A stretch of DNA of 14,397 bases, from contig JADFUQ010000189.1 of NCBI GenBank assembly GCA_015222065.1, forward strand, positions 1 through 14,397, written 5' to 3'. The translations under genes were made by a program, and so were the position numbers. The notes beneath the pieces are model-generated. The model was given only the letters and a program-made list of their open reading frames with translations. It searched no databases and had not been told where the DNA came from. The stretch comes from Bacteroidota bacterium. GTDB taxonomy: Bacteria > Bacteroidota > Bacteroidia > Bacteroidales > VadinHA17. Below are positions 1 through 5,162 of this stretch, piece after piece (the first letter of the stretch is position 1; each line of letters opens with the position of its first letter).

Positions 1-1
1 G

Positions 2-355
2 GAATCCCGGGAAGAAATATTGATTGCCCCGGGGATATTAAAGTTTAAAGATGAAACTGTTATATTCGAGGGTAATAAAGGATTCATAGCAGCCTTGGGA
101 AGTCCCGTAACGGAATATGGAACGATTGGAATAGCTCTGATCTGGGACCCTCACGATTTCGATGAGCTTTTTGAAAGGGAAAATGGGCGTTTTATAAAGT
201 TAAAGCCTTCTCCGGATGGTAAAGTTAAATACCTGAGCCTTGCAGTTTGGAATCGTGGCAGTGCAGAACAGCCTGATTCCTTTAAGCCCTTTATCGATAT
301 GGTTGAAAGACTGGCACTTGGTTTCCAGAATCCGGTTTTAGTGAAAATTAATTAA
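2..355 (+). CDS. C-terminal part of a probable DUF4861 protein (cut by window start)
   Basis: The frame is open back to base 2, so the gene begins outside the window and the TTG at 20 is not a real start. About 117 residues remain. The C-terminus reads like the end of a DUF4861 domain: a strand around KGFIAALGS, then a GIALIWDP segment, then a YLSLAVWNRGS strand followed by the helix SFKPFIDMVERLALGF and a final PVLVKI strand. DUF4861 proteins are exported proteins of unknown enzymatic role, often found beside pectin-degradation genes in Bacteroidota. That would suit the glycosidases further right, although more than 4.5 kb of mobile DNA separates them. The family name comes from remembered similarity, not from a motif with known catalytic residues. 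Stop TAA at 353-355. Confidence 0.55.
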   Translation, partial: ESREEILIAPGILKFKDETVIFEGNKGFIAALGSPVTEYGTIGIALIWDPHDFDELFERENGRFIKLKPSPDGKVKYLSLAVWNRGSAEQPDSFKPFIDMVERLALGFQNPVLVKIN

Positions 356-783
356 CAATTGAAACAGTACAGCTATCCCATCCGGATACTTACCGCCAAC
401 AGAAAAATTACTTTTAAAAAACATTACGATCGTGTAGGACATTTCCATCACCCCGGACATCTTATGCTTAACATTTTGAGTATTGAAAGAATGATTGAGA
501 GAGGGAGAAACCAGTGGTCATTTCATAGGGAAAGTAAATCTCAATATTCAAAGCTGTTTCGGTCATTTAATAATTGCTATTTGTAATTTTTAATTTATTT
601 GTTATTTGTTTTTTGTTATTTGTTATTTACCCCTCTTCCTTCCTGTAGCAGCACATCAATCAGAAATAATTCCCGGAAAATAATAATGCTACTTATAGTT
701 GAATGGGCTTGTTATAAGGCAACTACAAAAAATGATCTCAATTTTCAGATAAACAACCAGAATTTTATATATTTACATATTAA
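356..783. other. Gene-poor stretch, no convincing coding sequence
   Basis: The open frames at 359-586 (TTG start) and 599-805 (TTG start) look like chance: they have no ribosome binding site, no recognisable domain, and compositions unlike their neighbours. The sequence contains short AT-rich repeats of TTGTTATTT at 599, 613 and 620. The last 60 bases are AT-rich and may hold the promoter of the recombinase remnant that starts at 784. Confidence 0.5.
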
Positions 784-991
784 ATGCCCAACAAACCTGA
801 AATAAAGCTCAATCATGGTTATCACCGGGATCAGGAGGTGGTATTGATAAGGTTTGATTATAACACAAGATTGAAGAAATATTCAAAATCAGGAACTGGT
901 AAGATTTACCTTTGCAAATATAAAAAGTCCATTGGATCGTTTTTTCGAGTCTAATAAACGGGATAACAATAAATTACAAAAAGGACCCTAA
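784..991 (+). pseudogene. Remnant of a tyrosine recombinase, possibly an integron integrase
   Basis: An ATG at 784 opens a 56-codon frame to the stop at 952-954. Its first 30 residues (KPEIKLNHGYH, then EVVLIRFDYN) resemble the N-terminal part of Bacteroidota tyrosine recombinases of the XerD/integron-integrase type. A different frame, open from 875 to the TAA at 989-991, encodes FANIKSPLDRFFE. This resembles the tail of the same enzymes, which often end in IKSPLD-like sequence after the catalytic tyrosine. The whole catalytic middle (R..HxxR..H..Y) is absent. The simplest reading is one gene with a large internal deletion and a change of frame near 870-890. It lies 35 bp before the first cassette-like boundary (1026) on the same strand as the cassettes, as in the reversed integrons of some spirochaetes. 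Both pieces are short, so the identification is tentative. Confidence 0.5.
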
Positions 992-1018
992 AGAAGAAAT
1001 AAAAACAACATACACATA

Positions 1019-1034
1019 TAACTTCGTTGTGCGT
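1019..1034 (+). other. attI-like or cassette boundary site (GTTGTGCGT at 1026-1034)
   Basis: GTTGTGCGT at 1026-1034 is the exact reverse complement of ACGCACAAC at 1711-1719, on the other side of the toxin-antitoxin pair. It lies just after the recombinase remnant, where an integron would carry its attI site. No further copy of the 82-nt attC-like core is seen to its left, which fits an attI rather than an attC. This is an inference from the paired ends. Confidence 0.4.
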
Positions 1035-1045
1035 CATGCTTTCGA

Positions 1046-1076
1046 TTGCTTAACAGACAAATTTTCTTTAAATTTG
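1046..1076 (+). promoter_or_regulatory. Bacteroidota-type promoter of the toxin-antitoxin pair
   Basis: TTG at 1046-1048 and TAAATTTG at 1069-1076 match the -33 (TTG) and -7 (TAnnTTTG) elements of Bacteroidota promoters, with 20 bp between them. Transcription would start a few bases after 1076, almost exactly at the ATG at 1081, so the antitoxin message may be leaderless. No ribosome binding site is visible before the ATG, in keeping with that. Confidence 0.5.
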
Positions 1077-1080
1077 CAAT

Positions 1081-1299
1081 ATGGAAATATTAAGAATTGA
1101 GATATTAAATCCGAAAGCAAAAAAATTGCTTCAAGATCTTGCTGCTTTAAATTTAATCAGATTCAAGGACAAAGTTGACTCTATAACAGCATTTAAGGAC
1201 TTGCTTGCAAGATTACGAGCCCCAGCAGATGACCCTCCATCATTAGACGAAATCACAAGAGAAGTAGAAGCCGTAAGAGAAAAGCGTTATGGCAAGTAA
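1081..1299 (+). CDS. Putative antitoxin of a PIN-domain toxin-antitoxin pair
   Basis: A 72-residue, highly charged protein overlapping the downstream PIN toxin gene by 11 bases, the usual antitoxin-first arrangement. The N-terminus (MEILRIEILNPKAKKLLQDLAALNLIRF) looks like a short strand plus helix, as in the small antitoxins paired with COG1569 PIN proteins. The C-terminal half (PSLDEITREVEAVREKRYGK) is a likely disordered or helical toxin-binding tail; an almost identical style of ending (DEITxEVExVRxxRY) is common in this antitoxin group. It should bind and block the toxin and repress the shared promoter. No clear DNA-binding motif is visible. The assignment rests mainly on context, size and the tail. 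Confidence 0.75.
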   Translation: MEILRIEILNPKAKKLLQDLAALNLIRFKDKVDSITAFKDLLARLRAPADDPPSLDEITREVEAVREKRYGK

Positions 1300-1702
1300 A
1301 CTTCTAAAAGTCATAATTGATACCAATCTTTGGATTAGTTTCTTAATTACAAAATCCCACTCACAGATTGATAACCTTTTAATAAACAAAAAAATCAGAA
1401 TTGTTTTTAGCGAAGAACTTCTTGCCGAATTCTTTGATGTTATCCAAAGACCAAAACTTAACAAATACTTCTCTCCAAACGATATTAAGGAATTGCTCGA
1501 TGTGTTTGACTTTTACGGAGATTTGGTGAAAGTTAAATCCAGAATTGTACAATGCCGTGATCCAAAAGACAATTTTTTGCTTTCATTAGCTGTTGATAGT
1601 AAAGCAGATTATTTGCTTACAGGAGACAATGATTTATTAGAAATTGGACAAATTGGTAAAACGAAAATTCAAACCATTACAGAATTTACAGAGAAAAAAT
1701 AA
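1289..1702 (+). CDS. PIN-domain toxin, putative ribonuclease (COG1569-like)
   Basis: A 137-residue single PIN domain. The expected acidic metal-binding residues are present: D11 in VIIDTNLWIS, E47 in SEELLAEF, D94 in CRDPKDNFLL, and D113/D115 in LLTGDNDLL. This order and spacing match the 'putative toxin-antitoxin system toxin component, PIN family'. Such proteins cleave RNA when not held by the antitoxin. The protein appears complete, so the module may still work. The start codon lies inside the antitoxin gene, so translation is probably coupled. The pair sits between complementary boundaries at 1026-1034 and 1711-1719, which suggests it moved as one unit; toxin-antitoxin pairs are frequent cargo of integron cassettes and stabilise arrays. 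Confidence 0.88.
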   Translation: MASKLLKVIIDTNLWISFLITKSHSQIDNLLINKKIRIVFSEELLAEFFDVIQRPKLNKYFSPNDIKELLDVFDFYGDLVKVKSRIVQCRDPKDNFLLSLAVDSKADYLLTGDNDLLEIGQIGKTKIQTITEFTEKK

Positions 1703-1710
1703 AAGCACGA

Positions 1711-1845
1711 ACGCACAACACGCGGTCATAAATAATTGCCGAGACAGTAGTAAATTCAAGGGTTGTAGCCCGTATTAAGATCGGTGCAACATGAAAGGAA
1801 ATCACTCCGAAATCGGCAACTATTCATAGCGCAACCGTTATGGCC
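1711..1845 (+). repeat. attC-like element 1, long imperfect palindrome after the toxin gene
   Basis: The element starts with ACGCACAAC (1711-1719) and ends with GTTATGGCC (1837-1845). Between them lie inverted arms ATAATTGCCGA (1732-1742) and TCGGCAACTAT (1813-1823), pairing at 10 of 11 positions. A small inner hairpin is formed by GGG (1760-1762) and CCC (1769-1771). Bases 1735-1816 match 7662-7743 at 60 of 82 positions without gaps. The overall length of about 130 bp, outer AAC/GTT boxes, imperfect stem and unpaired middle are what an integron attC site looks like. The boxes are GTTRTGS rather than the classical GTTRRRY. It could instead be another kind of dispersed structured repeat. Confidence 0.5.
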
Positions 1846-1874
1846 AAGCAAATGAGACAGAGATACTTAAATAA

Positions 1875-2189
1875 ATGAAAAGATTTCTTAATATACTGAT
1901 TGTTTTATTATGTACCATTGATAGTGGATATGCTGCGAGAAAGATAACGAGTTTGGATATTGCAAAGTGGTATCTTGATTCTGATTTAGTTCTGATTTGC
2001 ACAGTTAACAAGATTGATACGATTTTTGTGAGCAGATATGATTCAATATCAACTGATAATGTAATCTTTAGTTATGAAATCATTCGGGAAAAATATCTTA
2101 TATCAATAGACTCGATAATCAAGCAGGAAAAACCAAAATTAGAAATATTGAAGACTATTGAAACGCCTGATTTTGTGATTATTTATTGA
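1875..2189 (+). pseudogene. Exported protein of unknown function, probably frameshifted
   Basis: A 104-residue frame beginning with a clear signal peptide (MKRFLNILIVLLCTIDSGYA, probable cleavage near residue 20). The mature part is rich in isoleucine and charged residues (a DLVLICTVNKIDTIF strand, then REKYLISIDSIIKQEK). I do not recognise the family. It stops at TGA 2187-2189 right after DFVIIY. In the next frame, coding-like sequence continues at once as FIDKLEYPENPEIE up to a stop near 2225, so a one-base frameshift near 2180 may have shortened a longer protein. The gene begins 30 bp after the cassette-like boundary at 1837-1845, a normal distance for the first gene of a cassette. Confidence 0.5.
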
Positions 2190-2276
2190 CAAATTGGAGT
2201 ATCCTGAAAATCCAGAAATAGAGTAAGGGGTGAATGCTGAAAAACCTACGAGTAGGCAAAATTAAAATACACAACA

Positions 2277-2924
2277 ATGAAAAAAACAGCTTTTTTGATT
2301 ATTTTTTTGGTGGTTTCTGCCGCGATTTCTAACGCTCAGTATTTTGCCGGAGGAAGTTTCGGCTTTAGTATAGATGGTGGAAGCATAGATGATGGAACTA
2401 CTGAAACGGAAAAAACATCTTTAACAAAGTTTAATTTATACCCTAAAGCAGGTTACATTATGTCTGATGATTTATGGGTTGGTATGCAAATTGGTTTTGG
2501 CATCGAGAAAGAAAAGACACCCGGAGCACCTGAAGTTATTGATAGAACTACTCAATTTGGGTTTATGCCTTTTGCCCGTTATTATGCATTGCGCCATAAT
2601 AAATTTGCGTTATTTGCGCAAGGACAAGTGGGTATAGGTTTTTCTTCTTCTGAAACAGAATCGGGTGGCACTACTGTTGATGGCCCTAAAGATACAGGTA
2701 TTAGCTTCTCTGTTTTTCCAGGCCTTTCATTTGATATTAGCGAAAAAGTTACTTTAGAGGCACAAATTAATGGATTCAATTTAGGGTATTCATATACTGC
2801 AACAAAAAGTGATGTTGCCGGAACTGAAGTTAAAGACAAATCAACGAGTTTTGGTTTTGGAGCTGATCTCGACAATATTTTAACTACCGGATTTATAACT
2901 ATTGGTGCTTCAATAAAGTTCTAA
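2277..2924 (+). CDS. Outer-membrane beta-barrel protein (porin-family/OmpA-barrel type)
   Basis: A 215-residue protein with a signal peptide (MKKTAFLIIFLVVSAAISNAQ, cleavage probably after residue 20 or 21). The mature part is a run of alternating amphipathic strands rich in glycine and aromatic residues: YFAGGSFGFSID, FNLYPKAGYIM, LWVGMQIGFGI, QFGFMPFARYYA, FALFAQGQVGIGF, ISFSVFPGLSFDI, VTLEAQINGFNLGYSY, TSFGFGADLD. It ends in ITIGASIKF, with the terminal phenylalanine used for outer-membrane assembly. This fits an eight-stranded 'outer membrane beta-barrel' (PF13505-like) protein. No catalytic residues are seen, so a structural or small-molecule passage role is possible but not shown. A strong inverted repeat follows directly. 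The gene lies inside the second cassette-like block. Confidence 0.85.
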   Translation: MKKTAFLIIFLVVSAAISNAQYFAGGSFGFSIDGGSIDDGTTETEKTSLTKFNLYPKAGYIMSDDLWVGMQIGFGIEKEKTPGAPEVIDRTTQFGFMPFARYYALRHNKFALFAQGQVGIGFSSSETESGGTTVDGPKDTGISFSVFPGLSFDISEKVTLEAQINGFNLGYSYTATKSDVAGTEVKDKSTSFGFGADLDNILTTGFITIGASIKF

Positions 2925-2941
2925 GTCAATTTATTATTACC

Positions 2942-2987
2942 TGTCAAGTTTCACAAGTTTTCTTAAACAACCTTGTGAAACTTGACA
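2942..2987. terminator. Long perfect inverted repeat, probable terminator of the barrel gene
   Basis: TGTCAAGTTTCACAAG (2942-2957) and CTTGTGAAACTTGACA (2972-2987) are perfect 16-bp inverted arms around a 14-base loop, 17 bp after the stop codon. The 3' flank is AT-rich but has no clean run of T, so it may act as a terminator, protect the 3' end of the message, or be a small mobile palindrome. Confidence 0.55.
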
Positions 2988-3308
2988 ATTAATTATTCAA
3001 AGACACAAGAAAACGATAATGAGATTTACAGGATTGATTCAAATGATGACACAACAATTCACCAACTTAGTATTACAATGTACATTGAGGATTATTTCGA
3101 TGATAGTTATTTTAGCCTGAATTATTCATAAATAATTCAGAGTTAACCTTTAAATCTTAACAAGAAACATTTAGTTATTTTGAGACAAACAGATATTGGA
3201 TATGTAATTGATTATGAATCTGAATGTAGTGCTGATATTTTAGAATTAATAGGTGAAGTAAAACTTAAAGGACAATTATATATAGATGATTTCTTTAATA
3301 CACAATGA
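2988..3308 (+). pseudogene. Two coding-like scraps without start codons
   Basis: One frame open to the TAA at 3129-3131 encodes QENDNEIYRIDSNDD, then QLSITMYIEDYFDDSYF. A second, open from 3147 to the TGA at 3306-3308, encodes KKHLVILRQTDIGYVIDYE, then SADILELIGEVKLKG. Both have plausible protein composition but no ATG and no ribosome binding site. They look like the remains of one or two small genes, inactivated since they arrived in this block. I do not recognise a family. Confidence 0.3.
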
Positions 3309-3320
3309 TTTGATTAATAA

Positions 3321-3382
3321 TTGCCAGGCCATAACACTTAAGTATCGTTTTCGGCGGTAGCCGAATATGTACTTTTTGTTGA
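3321..3382 (+). repeat. Left part of attC-like element 2, cut by an IS21-type end
   Basis: TTGCCAGGCCATAAC (3321-3335) matches the reverse complement of the start of the same block (1837-1851) at 13 of 15 positions, with GGCCATAAC exact. A hairpin TTCGGC-GGTA-GCCGAA follows (about 3350-3365). No matching right half is found before the CCGGATTA inverted repeat at 3389, where IS21-type sequence begins, so the element seems to have been interrupted. It does not share the 82-nt core of elements 1 and 3. Confidence 0.4.
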
Positions 3383-3388
3383 ACTAAA

Positions 3389-3560
3389 CCGGATTAGTAT
3401 GATTGATTGGATAATCCGGACTAAGCTGACCCCCTCCTAACCGGTGCTTTTTTGTCTATTTTTTAATTATTTATAGGAGAATAAATGTGACAATCCGGCA
3501 GATACTGACCCCCTGAATTTGAAATTTGCTACACTATCCGGAGCATATTGACCCCTGTAG
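3389..3560. mobile_element. Orphan end of an IS21-type insertion sequence
   Basis: Three imperfect copies of ATCCGGnnnAnnnTGACCCC occur at 3414-3437, 3493-3515 and 3536-3557. Multiple short terminal repeats ending in TGACCCC are typical of IS21-family elements, where they serve as IstA binding sites. An 8-bp inverted repeat CCGGATTA (3389-3396) / TAATCCGG (3412-3419) lies at the left. No istA or istB gene is present anywhere in the window, so this is a leftover end or a deletion product. The open frame at 3526-3711 that overlaps it is not a gene. Confidence 0.55.
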
Positions 3561-3686
3561 CACATTTGGGCTTAACTTACACATAAAGCCAACCCAAATA
3601 CAAAAGACCAAAAAAGCTATTTTCTTGCCAACACACCGGATTAATTGTATTTTTGAATACACTATTCGGAATACGAATTTAAATAA

Positions 3687-4454
3687 ATGGGGATATTTCA
3701 GAAATCAGTAATAAACAAGCATTTAACCAACCTTGACAAAGAACAAGTTGAAAAGACATTTGATTGGTACAAAGAATTTCGTCAGATATTCAAGAAAAAG
3801 ATGAAAAAAGCCTGGCACGTGACAACGGCAATACATAACTCGAGATATTCGCAACGAATGTTCGATTATAATATAAAAACTGATGATGCAATCTGGCTAT
3901 CAGAAAAAGATGAAATAATAATAACTAAAACTATTGCCGATATAGTAAAAAATGACAATCTGAATATTGTAGAATATAATATATGTGGCGACCATATGCA
4001 TCTGCTACTAATATGCGAAGAAGAAAAACTATCGAAAATAGTAGGAAAAATAAAAGCTGTAAGTAGTCGAATATGTAATATAACAAGGGGACATGTCCCC
4101 TTGTCAGGGGGTGTCCCCTTGTCCGGGGGTGTCTCCTCGCTCGAAGATAGTAACCCGCAGCGAGTCGTCCCCTCGTCGGAAAATATCCCCTTGTCGGATA
4201 CGACTACCGATCCGGATACGACTGCGATAACAAGGGGACATGTCCCCTTGAGGACGAGTACGAAAAAGAAATATAACGCTCTGTGGACGCAAAAATTCGG
4301 AAAAAGTGAAATAAAAACCGAAACCTATCTGAATAATACTGTAAAATATATCCGAAATAATAGAATAAAGCATGAACTTCCTAAAAGTGAAGAAATAGAA
4401 AAAATTAAAAAAGAATTTCTATGCACTAAAGAACACGCCTCCCGCACCGAATAG
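3687..4454 (+). pseudogene. REP-type Y1 (HUH) transposase domain inside the remains of a type IIG restriction-modification gene
   Basis: A 255-residue frame. Residues 1-37 (MGIFQKSVINKHLTNLDKEQ...) resemble the N-terminus of Bacteroidota type IIG (Eco57I-like) enzymes. Residues 42-225 form a Y1 transposase domain: WHVTTAIHNSRYSQR, then YNICGDHMHLLL with the HUH pair H103/H105, and a C-terminal helix TYLNNTVKYIRNNRIKHELP whose Y214 or Y221 would be the nucleophile. Residues 132-188 are an unusual insert bounded by two copies of ITRGHVPL. The frame ends at TAG 4452-4454 after CTKEHASRTE, and the next frame continues at once with a methylase motif (see next entry). In the type IIG proteins I remember with such an embedded domain, this EHAxRTE segment leads straight into FDVVIGNPPY. 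The gene therefore seems internally deleted and frameshifted. The transposase core is intact on paper, but its function is doubtful. Confidence 0.6.
4080..4250 (+). repeat. Two identical in-frame palindromes bracketing an 18-nt periodic insert
   Basis: CAAGGGGACA/TGTCCCCTTG is a perfect 20-bp palindrome at 4084-4103 and again at 4231-4250. The shared direct repeat is 24 nt (4080-4103 and 4227-4250), and the copies lie exactly 147 bp (49 codons) apart. Between them the DNA has 18-nt repeats of the TGTCCCCTTGTC type, read as hexapeptides VPLSGG, VPLSGG, VSSLED, SNPQRV, VPSSEN, IPLSDT. Everything stays in frame with the transposase. Confidence 0.85.
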
Positions 4455-4558
4455 TGGTTTTTGATGTGGTAATTGGGAATCCGCCTTATGCAAAATTTTC
4501 ATTTATTGTTCCAAAGGGGTTAATTTATGTAAAATTGTTGATGGAGAAAAAAGTCTGA
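4451..4558 (+). pseudogene. Fragment of an N6-adenine DNA methylase (NPPY motif)
   Basis: In the frame one step from the transposase frame, FDVVIGNPPYAKFSFIVPKG is encoded (4460 onward), ending at TGA 4556-4558. FDVVIGNPPY is motif IV, the catalytic loop of amino-methyltransferases in Eco57I/TaqI-type restriction-modification enzymes. The following SFIVPKGLIYV looks like a later segment of the same domain, joined by a deletion. No S-adenosylmethionine-binding motif I and no specificity domain remain in the window. It is a dead remnant, and the best evidence that the preceding transposase domain once sat within a restriction-modification gene. Confidence 0.65.
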
Positions 4559-4604
4559 ACCGTGATTGAAGCAGATGAAACAGATAACACAGATTAATAC
4601 TGAA
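4553..4604. repeat. Dispersed intergenic repeat (GTCTGAACCGTGATT type)
   Basis: GTCTGAACCGTGATTGAAGC followed by AGATGAAACAGATAACACAG and ATTAATACTG is a sequence type I recall as widespread between genes in Bacteroidota. No gene is seen here. Its start coincides with the end of the methylase fragment, so its insertion may have cut that gene. Family membership is from memory. Confidence 0.35.
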
Positions 4605-4670
4605 ATTAAGGCTATGTTATGAAATATACAGCAAATAAACTTTTACAAAGGAATAGGAATTTTACGATAG

Positions 4671-4750
4671 AGCCCTGAAAGGGCACTAGCAATAGCATAG
4701 GGCAACGCCCTATGTATGAGACGAATAACACGACTCAGCCCTGAAAGGGC
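4671..4750. repeat. Palindromic repeat unit with two AGCCCTGAAAGGGC copies
   Basis: AGCCCTGAAAGGGC occurs at 4671-4684 and 4737-4750, each a 5-bp hairpin with a GAA loop. Between them lies an 8-bp hairpin CATAGGGC (4696-4703) / GCCCTATG (4707-4714). The hairpin-spacer-hairpin-spacer-hairpin layout resembles BIME-like composites built from REP elements. Its GC content stands out against the AT-rich flank. Confidence 0.7.
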
Positions 4751-4858
4751 GAAAGCAAAAAACTATGCTACAATCATTATCAAAAGTTTATGTTCATATA
4801 ATATTATCTGCCAGAAAATTATACGCAATGAGCGCTATGTGTAGGATTAGGCTTTCAA

Positions 4859-5009
4859 GGCTGTCTCAAAAGTGAGAAATACAATGATTTTTCAACTCTG
4901 TGTAACTCTGCGACTCCTTTGTGAACCTCTGTGTAACAACTCTTTAAGAGCTATACCACAAAGTTACACAAAGAAGACACAAAGAACCACAGAGGTTTTT
5001 GAGGCAACC
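4859..5009. repeat. About 150-bp palindromic element with CTCTGTG / CACAGAG arms
   Basis: The ends GGCTGTCTCAAAA (4859-4871) and TTTTGAGGCAACC (4997-5009) are inverted repeats matching at 11 of 13 positions. Inside, the left half repeats CTCTGTGTAAC and the right half repeats ACACAAAG and ends in CCACAGAGG, so the whole can fold on itself. It looks like a non-autonomous, MITE- or REP-like element. It has no reading frame. Confidence 0.55.
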
Positions 5010-5061
5010 CCAAATTTGTAATCAATTTTTATAAAATTAATAAACGCCTGTAGGTCAAAAA

Positions 5062-5082
5062 TCCTGACATTTATCGTCAGGA
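5062..5082. promoter_or_regulatory. Small perfect hairpin upstream of the DUF6298-like gene
   Basis: TCCTGAC (5062-5068) and GTCAGGA (5076-5082) form a 7-bp stem with a 7-base loop, 80 bp before the start codon. No run of T follows, so it is not a clear terminator. It could be a leader structure or an operator. The rest of 5010-5162 shows no gene. Confidence 0.3.
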
Positions 5083-5150
5083 GACGAAATATTTGTTAGT
5101 TTAAGATACACAAATTTAAACAGAGCCGATTGAACTGTTGCATTTTTTAA

Positions 5151-5157
5151 AAGGAGG
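5151..5157 (+). promoter_or_regulatory. Strong ribosome binding site AAGGAGG
   Basis: AAGGAGG lies 5 bases before the ATG at 5163. It is the only strong Shine-Dalgarno sequence found directly before a gene start in this window and it fixes the start of the DUF6298-like gene. Confidence 0.75.
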
Positions 5158-5162
5158 ACGAT

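Noticed and set aside
359..586. 75-residue open frame with TTG start
   Set aside because: No ribosome binding site, no recognisable domain, begins at a poor start four bases after the previous stop; probably chance.
599..805. 68-residue open frame with TTG start
   Set aside because: Made largely of the low-complexity TTGTTATTT run and overlapping the start of the recombinase remnant in another frame.
1026..1719. Toxin-antitoxin pair as a small transposon with terminal inverted repeats
   Set aside because: No target duplication seen, and the other blocks have different end sequences that match only within each block, which fits cassettes better.
1735..1816. Self-cleaving ribozyme or riboswitch in the 82-nt repeat
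   Set aside because: I could not fit the conserved bases to a known ribozyme or riboswitch core, and both copies lie after genes, at block ends, rather than before them as leaders.
3526..3711. 61-residue open frame
   Set aside because: Runs through the IS21-type terminal repeats; composition explained by those repeats.
4104..4373. Reverse-strand open frame over the transposase insert
   Set aside because: Shadow of the palindromic and repetitive DNA; the repeats keep both strands open.
4671..4750. Possible CRISPR array from two AGCCCTGAAAGGGC copies
   Set aside because: Only two short copies, with a different hairpin between them and no cas genes; a REP-type composite fits better.
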